Source of the DNA: Massilia arenae
GTDB taxonomy: Bacteria; Pseudomonadota; Gammaproteobacteria; Burkholderiales; Burkholderiaceae_D
Reading direction: 5' to 3'
Length of the DNA stretch: 64,000 nt
Assembly (NCBI RefSeq): GCF_008014745.1
Contig: NZ_VPFD01000007.1
Span: 111,610-175,609, forward strand
Below, piece after piece: positions 35,275 through 45,011 of the stretch. A program made the position numbers and the translations under genes. The notes beneath the pieces were generated by a model that was not told the origin of the DNA, did no database searches, and worked only from the letters and a program-made list of their open reading frames with translations. The number at the start of each line of letters is the position of its first letter. Within the stretch, counting starts at the first letter, position 1.

Positions 35275-35396
35275 GCTTGCTCCTCGATGGGGTGGGGCTG
35301 CCAACGCAGCCAGGTAGTAACGAAGATGTTAGTCGTTATCGAAAAGACACGGAACACGGTAGCTTGTCGGCAAGATCTTGGTGCCGGTCTGTTGTA

Positions 35397-35415
35397 AGCA
35401 GGTGGTTTGCCTGCT
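35397..35415. repeat. Short inverted repeat in divergent promoter region
   Basis: AGCAGG-N7-CCTGCT lies in the 193-bp region between the SDR and MscS starts. It may be an operator for either gene; nothing else is evident there. Confidence 0.25.
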
Positions 35416-35467
35416 GAGCGGAAGTGTTCTGGGGTAACATTTCGTTTTTACCGATTTTGTTTTTCCC

Positions 35468-37054
35468 ATGGCGATCATCCGCGCACTCCTTGTTTTTGCC
35501 TTGCTGGGGCTGAATTCCTTTGTCTGGGCCGCCCAGGTCGAGACCGCGCCGGCCACGGCTGCGGCCGCGCCGGCCCAGCCAACAGGGCGCGCCGACTTCA
35601 GTGTCGCCACCCGCAAGGTCTTCGTGTTCCGCGCCACGCTGGCCGGCCACTCGCCGCAAGACCGCCTCGAAGCGGCCCAGCGGCGCCTCGACAAAGCCCT
35701 GTCGGCCAAGGGGCCGCAACGCGCCACGGTCAATGGATTGGCCGAGGGCAGCCAGGTGCTGCTCGACGGCGCGCCGCTATTCCTGGTGACGCCGGCCGAC
35801 ATCAACGCGCTGGCCGGTGACACGCCGCAGGACGTTGCGCACGACAGCGCGCGCAAGCTGGAGCGCGCGCTGGCGGCGCGGCGCGAGGCGAGCGACCCGC
35901 GCGTGCTGGTCGAAGCGGCCGCGCTGTGCGTGGCCGCCACCCTGGCCTACGTCTTCGTGCTGCGCGCGCTGGTGCTGCTGCGCAGCGCGGTCAAGAGCCG
36001 CTTCGAGCGCCTGCTCGGCGTGCGCCTGGCGCGGGTGAGCTTCCGCAATGTTCGCCTGCTCGACGCCCACCTGTATGTGAGCTTCCTGCGCCAGGTGACG
36101 ATGGCGGTGGTGTGGGGCCTGCGCCTGCTGGCCACCTATATCTGGATCAGCTTCCTGCTCGGCGAATTCGCCTACACCCGCAGCTGGGGCGAGTGGCTCA
36201 AGGGCTACCTGATCGAGATGGCGGTGGGGATCGGCCAGTCGATGGCGGCCGCGATTCCCGGCCTGCTGGTGGTGCTGGTCATCGCCGCGCTGGCGCGCCT
36301 GGTGATGCTGACCGCGGCCTCGGTGTTCAAGCGGGTCGAGAGCGGCGAACTGCAGGTGGGCTGGCTGGACCAGGACACGGCGGCGCCGACCCGGCGCCTG
36401 GTCAATATCGTGATCGCCCTGTTCGCGCTGGCGATGTCCTATCCCTACCTGCCCGGCTCGCACACGGCGGCCTTCCAGGGCGTGACGGTGCTGGCCGGCC
36501 TGATGGTGTCGATCGGCGCCTCGAGCATCGTGGCGCAAGGCGCCGCGGGCCTGATCCTGATGTACACCCGCTCGCTGAGAAAAGGGGAATACGTGCGCGT
36601 GGGCGACAAGGAGGGCACGGTGGTCGACATGGGCATGTTCGAGACGCGCCTGCGCACCGGCAGCGGCGAAGAAGTCCTGATGCCCAACGCCTGGGTGCTG
36701 TCCAACACCACCAGTAACTTCTCGCGCGACGGCGTGATCGAGGACGGTTTCGTCACCGAGGTCAAGGTCACGGTCGGCTACGACACGCCATGGCGCACGG
36801 TGCACGCGCTGCTCGAACAGGCGGCCGGCGCGACGCAAGGCATCGCCGCCGAACCGAAGCCCTTCATCGTGCAGGCGGCGCTATCGGATTTCTATATCGA
36901 ATACCGGCTGTGCGCGCACGCGGCGGCCGACAGCCCGCGCGCCCGGGCCGAGGTGCGCAATCACCTGCACCAGAACGTGCTGGACGGGTTCGACGCCGCC
37001 GGCGTCAGGCTGACGTCGCCGCATTTCCACCACGTCGCGATGAAGCAGGCTTGA
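35468..37054 (+). CDS. Mechanosensitive ion channel, MscS family
   Basis: The 528-residue protein has a signal peptide (cleavage near VWAAQ) and a periplasmic N-terminal domain to about residue 155. Several membrane helices follow, then the MscS core. The pore-helix region (GVTVLAGLMVSIGASSIVAQGAAGLILMY, in pieces) and the beta domain RKGEYVRVGDKEGTVVDMG...TRL are typical. It would release solutes on hypo-osmotic shock. It is larger than the E. coli MscS (286 residues) because of its exported domain, and so is closer to the YbiO/YnaI-type extended members. Confidence 0.88.
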   Translation: MAIIRALLVFALLGLNSFVWAAQVETAPATAAAAPAQPTGRADFSVATRKVFVFRATLAGHSPQDRLEAAQRRLDKALSAKGPQRATVNGLAEGSQVLLDGAPLFLVTPADINALAGDTPQDVAHDSARKLERALAARREASDPRVLVEAAALCVAATLAYVFVLRALVLLRSAVKSRFERLLGVRLARVSFRNVRLLDAHLYVSFLRQVTMAVVWGLRLLATYIWISFLLGEFAYTRSWGEWLKGYLIEMAVGIGQSMAAAIPGLLVVLVIAALARLVMLTAASVFKRVESGELQVGWLDQDTAAPTRRLVNIVIALFALAMSYPYLPGSHTAAFQGVTVLAGLMVSIGASSIVAQGAAGLILMYTRSLRKGEYVRVGDKEGTVVDMGMFETRLRTGSGEEVLMPNAWVLSNTTSNFSRDGVIEDGFVTEVKVTVGYDTPWRTVHALLEQAAGATQGIAAEPKPFIVQAALSDFYIEYRLCAHAAADSPRARAEVRNHLHQNVLDGFDAAGVRLTSPHFHHVAMKQA

Positions 37055-37060
37055 AATGCA

Positions 37061-37097
37061 AAAACGGGCGACCCGGCCATGCCGCGTCACCCGTTTT
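37061..37097. terminator. Bidirectional rho-independent terminator
   Basis: AAAACGGG (37061-37068) pairs with CCCGTTTT (37090-37097). The A-run and T-run give a U-tract for transcripts in both directions. It serves the convergent MscS and Bug-receptor genes. Confidence 0.8.
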
Positions 37098-37122
37098 ACT
37101 GGGTACTACAGGAGCGTGTGGA

Positions 37123-38100
37123 TCAGTCGACGGTCGCGCCGCTGTCCTTCACGATCTTCGACCATTTCGCGCTCTCAGCCTGCACGAACTTGGCGAAGTT
37201 TTCCGGCGTATCGCCAACGTACTCGGTGCCGGTGTCGGCCAGCACGCGCTGGAAGTCAGGCTGCTTCATGACTTTCTGCGATTCGGCGTTGATCTTGTCG
37301 ACGATGGCTTTCGGGGTCTTGGCCGGCACGAACAGGCCGTACCAGGCGTAGGACTCGATGTTCAGGCCCGCTTCGGCGAAGGTCGGCACGTCCGGCAGCA
37401 GCGGCGAGCGCTTGTTGCCCGAGATGGCGATCGGCTTCACCTTGCCGCTCTTGATGTGCGGCATGATCGCGATGGTCGAGTCGAACATGATCGGGATGTG
37501 GCCGCCCAGCAGGTCGGAAATGGCCGGCGCCGAGCCTTTGTACGGCACGTGCACCATGTCGAGCTTGGTCACGCCGCGGAACAGTTCACCGGTCAGGTGC
37601 TGCGGGGTGCCGTTGCCGGCCGACGCGTACGAGAACTGGCCTTTCTTCGACTGGATGTGGGCCAGCAGTTCCTTGACGTTCTTGGCCGGCACCGATGGGT
37701 GGGCGACCAGCACCAGCGGCGCGCGCAGCAGGTTGGTGACCGGGATCAGGTCCTTGGCCGGGTCGAAGGCCATCTTCTTGTACAGGCTCGGGTTGATCAC
37801 GATCGGTGCGCTGGAGGTGATCAGGAGGGTCTGGCCGTCCGGCTTGGCGCGGGTCACGGCCGCGCTGCCGATATTGCCGCCGCCACCGCCGCGGTTGTCG
37901 ATCACGAACGACTGTTTCAGGTCGGTGGTCAGGCCTTTCGCCAGCGGGCGCGCCGCGATGTCGGACGGGCCGCCGGCCGGCCATGGCACGACCACGGTCA
38001 CGGTGCCGGTTGGCCAGTTCTGGGCGAAGGCGCTGGTGGAGAGGACGGTTGCTGCCAGGGCGAAGACGAGGGATTTTCCTTTGGACGGGAAGACTCGCAT
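37123..38100 (-). CDS. Bug-family periplasmic solute-binding protein (TctC-like)
   Basis: The 325-residue protein has a signal peptide ending TSAFAQ and the Bug fold throughout: VPWPAGGPSDIAARPLA, the ligand-loop region YASAGNGTPQHL, and VPYKGSAPAISDLLGG. Bug proteins bind carboxylates or amino acids, often for tripartite tricarboxylate transporters. No TctA or TctB gene lies nearby, so it is an orphan receptor, as is common in Burkholderiales. The ligand is unknown. Confidence 0.92.
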   Translation of the reverse strand: MRVFPSKGKSLVFALAATVLSTSAFAQNWPTGTVTVVVPWPAGGPSDIAARPLAKGLTTDLKQSFVIDNRGGGGGNIGSAAVTRAKPDGQTLLITSSAPIVINPSLYKKMAFDPAKDLIPVTNLLRAPLVLVAHPSVPAKNVKELLAHIQSKKGQFSYASAGNGTPQHLTGELFRGVTKLDMVHVPYKGSAPAISDLLGGHIPIMFDSTIAIMPHIKSGKVKPIAISGNKRSPLLPDVPTFAEAGLNIESYAWYGLFVPAKTPKAIVDKINAESQKVMKQPDFQRVLADTGTEYVGDTPENFAKFVQAESAKWSKIVKDSGATVD

Positions 38101-38256
38101 GGTTTTGTCACCTATATAGTTGAATTATTACGCGATTATTCGATAACCTGCTGAAACGATTTTACACGAATGCCTATGCCGATTGCGTACGTAGTAGTAC
38201 GTGCGCTTTTCGTTGTCCTGTAAAGTGTTGCGTGTACTTACGATTCAAGGCTGGAA

Positions 38257-38820
38257 ATGAAATATACAGGCTTTTTCCTGGCCGGCGCCATCCTTGCCGG
38301 CGCAGCCATTGCCGCAACGCCGGCCTCGCCGGCAGTGCAGTCGATGGAGCGTATTGCTGGCGTGTACAAGCACCGCTTCATGAGCGCATTCATCGTGCCG
38401 GGCAAGGACGAAACGGAGTCCTATCAGGCGGAGGACATCGTCGAGATCGTCCCGTACGACCGCGATCATGTTTACGTGCGCGTGCACCTCGATTTCTTCA
38501 ATGGCCACACCTGCGGCATTTATGGCATGGCGCGCTTCGAGGATGGCATGTTCGTGTATCGCGATCCAGAGCCGCCGATCGCGGGTGATGCGCCGTGCGT
38601 GCTCAAGATTGGAGAGAAGAACGGCAAGCTGACACTGACCGATCGGGTCCCTTCCGATGCCGGGCGTACTTGCGCGGCCTATTGCGGTGCGCGCGGCAGC
38701 CTTGATTACGAGATCGGCATGGACAAGCGGCGGCCAATCCGCTACCTGGAGCGCCTGAAGGGATCGCGGCAGTACAAGGACGCGCGTGACGCGTTGCTTC
38801 AGTCGACGCCCGCGTCCTGA
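38257..38820 (+). CDS. Hypothetical secreted protein, 187 residues
   Basis: I do not recognise this protein. It has a signal peptide (MKYTGFFLAGAILAGAAIAA, cleavage near residue 20). The mature part is about 165 residues, mixed beta-rich, with four cysteines (CGIYG, APCVLK, TCAAYCGARG) that probably form disulfides. The block RIAGVYKHRF resembles the start of periplasmic lipocalin-like or lysozyme-inhibitor-like folds, but this is not firm. It is a single gene preceded by a moderately AT-rich 156-bp promoter region. Confidence 0.7.
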   Translation: MKYTGFFLAGAILAGAAIAATPASPAVQSMERIAGVYKHRFMSAFIVPGKDETESYQAEDIVEIVPYDRDHVYVRVHLDFFNGHTCGIYGMARFEDGMFVYRDPEPPIAGDAPCVLKIGEKNGKLTLTDRVPSDAGRTCAAYCGARGSLDYEIGMDKRRPIRYLERLKGSRQYKDARDALLQSTPAS

Positions 38821-38860
38821 CGATCGACCGGCGCGTCCGGCTGGCGCAGGCAGGCCGACT

Positions 38861-39985
38861 TCAAGGCGCCACGTCGCCCGCCTTCTCGGCGATCGGCCGC
38901 ACATGGCGCAGCAGCGAATCGAGCATCTTGCCCGGCTCTTCATTGAACATCTCGTGGCCCGAGTGCTCGAACCACACCAGTTTCTTGTGCGGCGCCTTCA
39001 CGGTCTCGAACCACTCGGCGGTCACGGTCGATGAAACGTTGTAGTCGTAGCGGCCATTGAAGATGATGATCGGGCAGTCGAAGCGTTTATGAACGCTGAA
39101 GTCGGTCGAGATGACTTCGGCCAGCAGGTGGTCTTGCGAGAATTCGTTGCCTTCCCACATGGTGCGCAGGTCGGCGTCGGTGTATTCGGGCGCCAGGCGC
39201 GCCGCCGCGCCTTCGTGGGAGAAGTCCTTGCGGCCGTGCACCGCGCCGCCGTAGTAGCCCAGCCACTTGCGCTGCAGGTACAGGTCCTTGAGCACGATCG
39301 GACGGCCCGGCGTTGCGTAGGGGCCGAGCGATTCGAGCTCCTGCACTGCCTTGGCGTTGTTGTCGCGCCGCGCGGCGTCGAGCGCGAAGCGCAGGCCGCG
39401 GCGTTCGCCTTCAGGCCCGTTGGTGGCCTGGCCCATGCCGATGTAGGCGTGCAGCCACTCCGGGTGCTTGCTGGCCAGCTCGATGCCGAGCGAGCTGCCC
39501 CACGAGTGGCCGAGCACGAAGATGCGCTCTTTGCCGAACTCGCGCCGCAGCCATTGCACCATTTCCTCAGTGTCGGCGACCATGCGCGCGCGCTTCATGG
39601 TTGGCGCGATGACGGCCGGATCGTTGGCGGCATAGGTCTTGCCGGCGCCGCGCTGGTCCCACTGCACTACGGTGAAGAAATCTTCCCAGCCGCGCTGGAA
39701 ATACCAGCTGGTGGGCATCGACACATAGCCCGGGCCGCCATGGATCATCAGCAGCACCGGATTACGCCTGTCCACGCCGCGCACCGAGATCCACTGGTCG
39801 ATGCCGCCGATGCGCACCGCCTCGGTACGCTCGATGGCGCCCGGCATGACCAGGCGCCGCATGTCGGCGACGATCTTGACCGCTTCGGCGCGGCTGTCGG
39901 GTTTCTGTGCCGCTGCCGGGGACAGCACGGCAGCGTTCAGGATGAGGGTGAGCAAGGTGATGGCAAGCGTGAGATTCTTTGGCAT
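38861..39985 (-). CDS. Exported alpha/beta hydrolase, proline-iminopeptidase-like
   Basis: The 374-residue protein has a signal peptide (cleavage near SPAAAQ) and an alpha/beta-hydrolase fold. The oxyanion region is MIHGGPGYVSMPTSWYFQRGW, the nucleophile elbow GHSWGSSLG carries the catalytic Ser, the acid lies in IIFNGRYDYN, and the histidine is in FEHSGHEMF. The HGGPG motif is characteristic of peptidase family S33 (prolyl aminopeptidases). Export suggests scavenging of peptides or hydrolysis of esters outside the cytoplasm. An AAGGATT ribosome site precedes the ATG. Confidence 0.86.
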   Translation of the reverse strand: MPKNLTLAITLLTLILNAAVLSPAAAQKPDSRAEAVKIVADMRRLVMPGAIERTEAVRIGGIDQWISVRGVDRRNPVLLMIHGGPGYVSMPTSWYFQRGWEDFFTVVQWDQRGAGKTYAANDPAVIAPTMKRARMVADTEEMVQWLRREFGKERIFVLGHSWGSSLGIELASKHPEWLHAYIGMGQATNGPEGERRGLRFALDAARRDNNAKAVQELESLGPYATPGRPIVLKDLYLQRKWLGYYGGAVHGRKDFSHEGAAARLAPEYTDADLRTMWEGNEFSQDHLLAEVISTDFSVHKRFDCPIIIFNGRYDYNVSSTVTAEWFETVKAPHKKLVWFEHSGHEMFNEEPGKMLDSLLRHVRPIAEKAGDVAP

Positions 39986-40046
39986 TCGGAATCCTTGATA
40001 GAAGGTTATCCGACATTATCCAACAACTCACCGGGGTCTCTCCTGC

Positions 40047-40688
40047 TCAGGGCTTGGCAGCAGACAGCGGTTCCCATATGACGGTCGGCATCCAGCCGGT
40101 GGCGGCCAGGGTGGCCTGCATGACTGTGGCTGCGTTTTCCTTGGCCGTGTTCAGCACGGCGGGCTGGCTGCAGGCGGCCTGTACCGCCTTTTGCGCCGTC
40201 TCCAGCGCATTGTTCATCGCCGTGGTGCGGGTCTGGGCGGAAGGGATAAATGCTTGTAAGCCCTGCTCGGTGACCGCATAGAAATAGGAACCGCCCCGGT
40301 TGCGCGCCTCGTGGCTGATGCGTGCCTGCAGCGGCGTCGGCGGCGGCAGAACAATGGTGAGCGTGCGCGTACGCTCGTCGATGTCTTCGTAGCGCGCCTG
40401 GCGCAGGTCGGTCGCCACTGTGCAGTCGCCGCGCGCGACCAGCAGCACGCGGGTGCTGCCCAGCCGTACTTCCCATTGCGACCAGGGAATGTCGACCGCT
40501 TTCGGCTGCGTGAATTCGATGACGTCCGCGTAGTTCATCTTGAGCGAGACCAGGTGGCCCATCTTTTCCAGGGAAACCAGCGGCGGCGGTAGCGTGTCCT
40601 GCTCGGGCGGCTTCTTGATGAAGGCGAAGATGATGGCGGCGGCCGTGATGGCGACGAGCAGGATCGGCAGGCGTTGCGGAGATGTCAT
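40047..40688 (-). CDS. DUF4230 family membrane-anchored protein
   Basis: The 213-residue protein has a single N-terminal helix at about residues 7-24 and a large extracytoplasmic domain. The order LVSLKMNYADVIEF, then STRVLLVARGDCTVATDL, then LTIVLPPPTPLQARISHEA is that of DUF4230 proteins, whose function is unknown. The family is widespread and often encoded alone. Its start lies close to the divergent region shared with the gene cluster upstream. No ribosome site stands out. Confidence 0.7.
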   Translation of the reverse strand: MTSPQRLPILLVAITAAAIIFAFIKKPPEQDTLPPPLVSLEKMGHLVSLKMNYADVIEFTQPKAVDIPWSQWEVRLGSTRVLLVARGDCTVATDLRQARYEDIDERTRTLTIVLPPPTPLQARISHEARNRGGSYFYAVTEQGLQAFIPSAQTRTTAMNNALETAQKAVQAACSQPAVLNTAKENAATVMQATLAATGWMPTVIWEPLSAAKP

Positions 40689-40766
40689 GGGACGGCGATG
40701 GCGGGTACGTGGAATCGACGGCGGCCAGTCTACCCGATCCAGCCGTCGGCCGACGCCGCCCAGCGC

Positions 40767-41468
40767 CTAGTCGACCTCGATCGTGGTGATCCTGATGGCC
40801 TTGCCGGGCATCGCCGGTCGCCATGGGCCGTCGATCACCTCGATGCGATCGACGCCGAAGCGGGCGAAATCGTCCCTGGTGAAGGTCCATCCGTCCATGT
40901 CGGGCAGGTCGAAGCGGCTCGCCTGTCCATACGTCGTGATGTCTTGCCTGACGCCGATCTTCTTGAAGAAGTCGGTCTCGCGCTGGAGCAGCGGCTGGGT
41001 TTCCTTCCGGTGGTCGGCCCAGAATGCATCCTGCTGTTCCTTCGTCATGACATCGTAGGCGGCTTTCCGCTCACCGCCAAGCTTGAACGTCGCGCTGCTG
41101 ATGCCTCCGTGGAAGCCGATGACGGCCACGTTGCTGACGGTCCTGCGCGGCGCGGCGGTGAACACGTAGTTGGCGCAGGAAGACAGGCAGTACGCGCTTA
41201 CCTTGACGTCCAGGCCCTTCCGGTACACCCAGTCACCGAGGTCGAGGCCGAAGTCGACGATGCCGCCCTTGCTCTCGATGGCGAGCACCGTCGGCTTGAT
41301 GGCCAGGCTGTCGTACAGGGCGAACAGGCGCCCGTTGGCGTCGTCGTCCAGGTAGCCGGAATAATGCAGCTCGCCGTTCTCGACGAACACCCGGGTGGTG
41401 TCGGTGGCGCTGGCCGCGGTGGCGAGGAAGGTGACGGCAATCAGGCAAGCGTATCTTGATCGGGGCAT
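40767..41468 (-). CDS. Exported ClpP/crotonase-fold protein, SppA-like
   Basis: The 233-residue protein has a signal peptide (cleavage near ATAASA) and one domain of the ClpP/crotonase type. The stretch VLAIESKGGIVDFGLDLGDWVYRKG, in pieces, resembles the SppA/ClpP oxyanion and helix-1 region. AYCLSSCANYVF sits where the nucleophile Ser occurs, and VIGFHGGI follows. The cysteine pair around the Ser recurs in periplasmic members of this group. It may be a small serine protease or a pseudoenzyme. The context (DUF4230 and a methyltransferase) gives no clue. Confidence 0.7.
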   Translation of the reverse strand: MPRSRYACLIAVTFLATAASATDTTRVFVENGELHYSGYLDDDANGRLFALYDSLAIKPTVLAIESKGGIVDFGLDLGDWVYRKGLDVKVSAYCLSSCANYVFTAAPRRTVSNVAVIGFHGGISSATFKLGGERKAAYDVMTKEQQDAFWADHRKETQPLLQRETDFFKKIGVRQDITTYGQASRFDLPDMDGWTFTRDDFARFGVDRIEVIDGPWRPAMPGKAIRITTIEVD

Positions 41469-41598
41469 GGGCAGGCATCATCCGGAATCGACCCTGCATT
41501 ATGTCGCGCCGGTCACGAAAAAGGCTCACCGAAAATCACGACCGGCCATTCCGGGGAGCTGCGTCCGGTTGGTGCATAATCGGCGTCAAGGAGGGAAT

Positions 41599-42264
41599 AT
41601 GGCCAGTCATACCGATGCAGCAATCCTCGAATCCTGGTCGCGCAACGCGACTCCCTGGACCAGCGCAGTGCGTAGCGGAGAGATCGAGAGCCGCACCCTG
41701 GTGACCAACGCCGCCATCGTCGAAGCGGTGCGCGCGCGTGCGCCGCGCAGCGGCGTCGATCTCGGCTGCGGCGAAGGCTGGCTGGTGCGCGCGCTGCCGG
41801 AGGTCGAGATGGTCGGCGTGGATGCGATCGACGGACTTGTCCAGCAGGCGCGGGCGGCCGGCGGCGGCGACTTCCGCGTGCTGTCGTATGAACAGATCGC
41901 GGCCGGCGAGCTGGCCTTGTCGGTCGACGTCGCCATCGCCAACTTCTCGCTGATCGGACATGAAGCGGTCGACGGCCTGTTCGCCGCCGCGGCGACGTAT
42001 CTGCGGGCCGGTGGAACGCTGATCGTGCAGACCGTCCATCCCTTGATGGCCTGCGGCGACGCTCCCTATGTCGACGGCTGGCGCGCGGGCAGTTGGGCCG
42101 GCTTCAGCATTGAATTCCAGGACGCGCCGCCCTGGTACTTCCGCACTATCTCGAGTTGGATCGCGCTGTTCGAGCGGCACGGGCTGCGCGTGGTCGAGAT
42201 GCGCGAGCCGCTGCATCCGCGCACCGGCAAGCCGGTGTCGCTGATCCTGGCAGGCGTCAGCTGA
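41599..42264 (+). CDS. SAM-dependent methyltransferase, class I
   Basis: The 221-residue protein has the Rossmann methyltransferase motifs: motif I VDLGCGEGWLVRAL near residue 50, an acidic motif II at VGVDAIDGL, and motif IV region DVAIANFSLIGHEA. It resembles UbiE/UbiG-like small-molecule methyltransferases and ends with LILAGVS. The ATG follows an AAGGAGG ribosome site, fixing the start inside a longer frame. The 3' end overlaps the convergent ATPase gene by 8 bp. The substrate is not readable. Confidence 0.85.
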   Translation: MASHTDAAILESWSRNATPWTSAVRSGEIESRTLVTNAAIVEAVRARAPRSGVDLGCGEGWLVRALPEVEMVGVDAIDGLVQQARAAGGGDFRVLSYEQIAAGELALSVDVAIANFSLIGHEAVDGLFAAAATYLRAGGTLIVQTVHPLMACGDAPYVDGWRAGSWAGFSIEFQDAPPWYFRTISSWIALFERHGLRVVEMREPLHPRTGKPVSLILAGVS

Positions 42265-44980
42265 TTTCCGCGAACACGCCCCAGCGCCGCAGCAGCAGCT
42301 TTTCGACTTCGAGCACCACCATGAACGTCAGCCCGATGCCGAGGATCGCCACGCCATCGACCAGCGCCACGGCGCGGGTATCGAACAGCGCCTGCATCCA
42401 CGGCAGGTAGGTGAACGCGAGTTGCGCCACCACCACGACCACGATTGCCCATAGCACCGCCGGCGTGCCGCGCGCGCCGCGCCAGGTGAACGAGCGCATG
42501 TGCAGGTAGCGCACATTGAACAGATAAAAAATCTCGAGCACGCACAGCATATTGACGACCATCGTGCGCGCCGCCTCTGTGCCCAGCCCGCGGCGTTCGG
42601 CCCAGGCCATCACGGCGAACACGCCGGCGGTGAACATCACCGACACGGCCGCCACCCGCCACAGCATGAAGGGCGACAGCAGCGGCGCTTGCGGGTCGCG
42701 CGGCCGGCGCCCCATCACGCCCGGTTCGGCCGGCTCAAAGGCCAGCACCAGGCCGAGCGTGATGGTCAGGATCATGTTGATCCAGAGGATCTGCGGGGGC
42801 GTCATCGGCAAGGTCAGTCCCAGCACCATTGCCGCGACGATGGCCAGCACCTCGCCGCCGTTGGTGGGCAGGGTCCAGGCGATGACCTTGCGGATGTTGT
42901 CGTAGACAGTGCGTCCTTCGCTCACGGCGGCCACGATGGAGGCGAAGTTGTCGTCGGCCAGCACGATCTGCGCCGCTTCCTTGGCCGCCTCGGTGCCCTT
43001 GTTGCCCATGGCGATGCCGACGTTGGCCTGCTTGAGCGACGGGGCGTCGTTGACGCCGTCGCCCGTCATCGCCACCACTTCGCCCTCGGCCTGCAGCGCG
43101 CGCACCACGCGCAGCTTGTGGGCGGGATTGGTGCGGGCGAAGACGTGGGTGCGGCGCGCCAGGGTCCGCAGTTCGGCGTCTGAGACGGCATCGACGTCCT
43201 GGCCGGTCGCCACCACCGGCTGTTCGGCGAGGCCAAGTTGCGCGGCGATGGCGGCGGCAGTTGCGCCATGGTCGCCGGTGATCATCTTGACCGCGATGCC
43301 GGCGCTGCGGCAATCGGCGATCGCGGCCAGCGCCTCGGGACGCGGCGGGTCGATGAAGCCGACCAGGCCCAGGAACACCAGCTCGTCCACGGCGTCGAAG
43401 TCCAGCTGCTGCGGCGCGTACTGAAAGCGGCGCAGGGCGAAGCCCAGCACGCGCTCGCCGCTGGAGGCAGCGGCGGCGATCTGGCCTTCCCACCAGGCGG
43501 CGTCCAGCGGCAGCCGTGCGCCGGCCGCATCGAGCTGGCTGCCGCTCATGGCCAGCACGCGCTCCGGCGCGCCCTTGACGAACAGCTCGGCGCCGCCGTC
43601 GGCCAGGCCGTGCAGGGTGGCCATGAAGCGGTGCTGGGCGTCGAACGGGATCTCGTCGGCGCGCGGATGGCCGGCGCGCAAGGCGTCCGGCTCGAGCCCG
43701 GCCTTCATCGCCAGCGCCACCAGCGCGCCTTCCATCGGATCGCCGTCGACCCGCCAGCCGCCCGCATGCTGGTGCAGGTGGGCGTCGTTGCACAGCAGGC
43801 CGGCTTCGACCAGGCGGCGCGCATTGGCCGGCAGGCCGGCGCCGCCCTCGGGCAGATCGAACGCGCCCAGCGGCGCATAGCCGGCGCCGCTCACGCCGAT
43901 GCTACCCGCCTCGGTCACCACGCGGCAGGCCGTCATCTCGTTGCGGGTCAGAGTGCCGGTCTTGTCGGAGCAGATCACGGTGGTCGCGCCGAGCGTTTCC
44001 ACCGCCGGCAGGCGGCGCACGATGGCGTGGCGTGCGGCCATGCGCTGCACGCCGATGGCGAGGGTGATGGTGATCACCGCCGGCAGGCCTTCGGGCACCA
44101 GCGCCACCGCGATCGCCACCACCACCATCAGCGCCTCGACCCAGTCCATTCCTTTCAGGCCGACCGCATAGGCGAACAGCAGGGCGGCCACGGCGATCGA
44201 CAGCACCGTGAAGCGCCGCCCGAAGCCGTTGATCTGGCGTAGCAGGGGCGTGGTGAGCGGCTCGACCTTGCCGAGCATGGTGCTGATGTGGCCGATCTCG
44301 GTGTGGCTGCCGGTGGCGACCACTAGGCCGAGGCCCTGGCCGGCGGCGACCAGCGTGCCTGAATACGCCATGCCTTCGCGGTCGCCCAGCGCCGCATTGG
44401 CATCGACGGCGTGGCCGGTCTTGACGCTGGGCACCGATTCGCCGGTGAGGATCGCTTCGTCGATCAATAGTGCGCGGGCGCGCAGCAGCCGCAGGTCGGC
44501 CGGGACGCGGTCGCCCGCTTCGAGCAGCACCACGTCGCCTGGCGCCAGCGTGGCCACTGGGACGGTCGCGTGCTGGCCTGCGCGCACCACGCGCGCATTG
44601 GGCGCCAGCATGGCCTGCAGGGCGCCGAGGGCTTGCTCCGCCTTGCCTTCCTGGACGAAGCCGACGATGGCGTTCACGGTGACCACGCCGACGATCACGG
44701 CCGCATCGACCCAGTGCCCGAGCACGGCGGCCAGCGCCGCGGCGAAGAGCAGGAACAGGATCAGCGCGTTATTGAATTGCAGCAGAAAGCGCAGGATGGC
44801 GGGTGTGCGCGGCGGAGTAGGCAGGGTGTTGGGACCGTGCAGCGCCACGCGGCGCGCCGCTTCTTCTGGTGCGAGTCCTTCGGGCGAGGAGGAGAGCCTG
44901 GAGAGTGCGTCTTCGGCCGGCAGGGCGTGCCAGTGGTGGGCTGGCGCCGCCAGTCGGTCGGGGGAGATTGGTTGGTTCAT
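42257..44980 (-). CDS. P2-type cation-transporting ATPase
   Basis: The 907-residue pump has an N-terminal cation-ATPase domain, the actuator loop TGES (179-182), TM4 motif VPEGLP (295-300) and the phosphorylation site DKTGT (Asp339). The hinge motif MTGDGVNDAPSLKQA is followed by the C-terminal helices. The PEGLP and INM...LAFEP motifs place it with PMR1/SERCA-like P2 pumps or their bacterial relatives. Ca2+, Na+/K+, Mn2+ or H+ are all possible. MNQPIS is preferred as the start; an ATG ten codons earlier is possible. A nested palindrome lies just upstream. Confidence 0.87.
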   Translation of the reverse strand: MNQPISPDRLAAPAHHWHALPAEDALSRLSSSPEGLAPEEAARRVALHGPNTLPTPPRTPAILRFLLQFNNALILFLLFAAALAAVLGHWVDAAVIVGVVTVNAIVGFVQEGKAEQALGALQAMLAPNARVVRAGQHATVPVATLAPGDVVLLEAGDRVPADLRLLRARALLIDEAILTGESVPSVKTGHAVDANAALGDREGMAYSGTLVAAGQGLGLVVATGSHTEIGHISTMLGKVEPLTTPLLRQINGFGRRFTVLSIAVAALLFAYAVGLKGMDWVEALMVVVAIAVALVPEGLPAVITITLAIGVQRMAARHAIVRRLPAVETLGATTVICSDKTGTLTRNEMTACRVVTEAGSIGVSGAGYAPLGAFDLPEGGAGLPANARRLVEAGLLCNDAHLHQHAGGWRVDGDPMEGALVALAMKAGLEPDALRAGHPRADEIPFDAQHRFMATLHGLADGGAELFVKGAPERVLAMSGSQLDAAGARLPLDAAWWEGQIAAAASSGERVLGFALRRFQYAPQQLDFDAVDELVFLGLVGFIDPPRPEALAAIADCRSAGIAVKMITGDHGATAAAIAAQLGLAEQPVVATGQDVDAVSDAELRTLARRTHVFARTNPAHKLRVVRALQAEGEVVAMTGDGVNDAPSLKQANVGIAMGNKGTEAAKEAAQIVLADDNFASIVAAVSEGRTVYDNIRKVIAWTLPTNGGEVLAIVAAMVLGLTLPMTPPQILWINMILTITLGLVLAFEPAEPGVMGRRPRDPQAPLLSPFMLWRVAAVSVMFTAGVFAVMAWAERRGLGTEAARTMVVNMLCVLEIFYLFNVRYLHMRSFTWRGARGTPAVLWAIVVVVVAQLAFTYLPWMQALFDTRAVALVDGVAILGIGLTFMVVLEVEKLLLRRWGVFAEIS

Positions 44981-45011
44981 GGACGATGCTGGAATCGCTT
45001 CCCGGTACATG

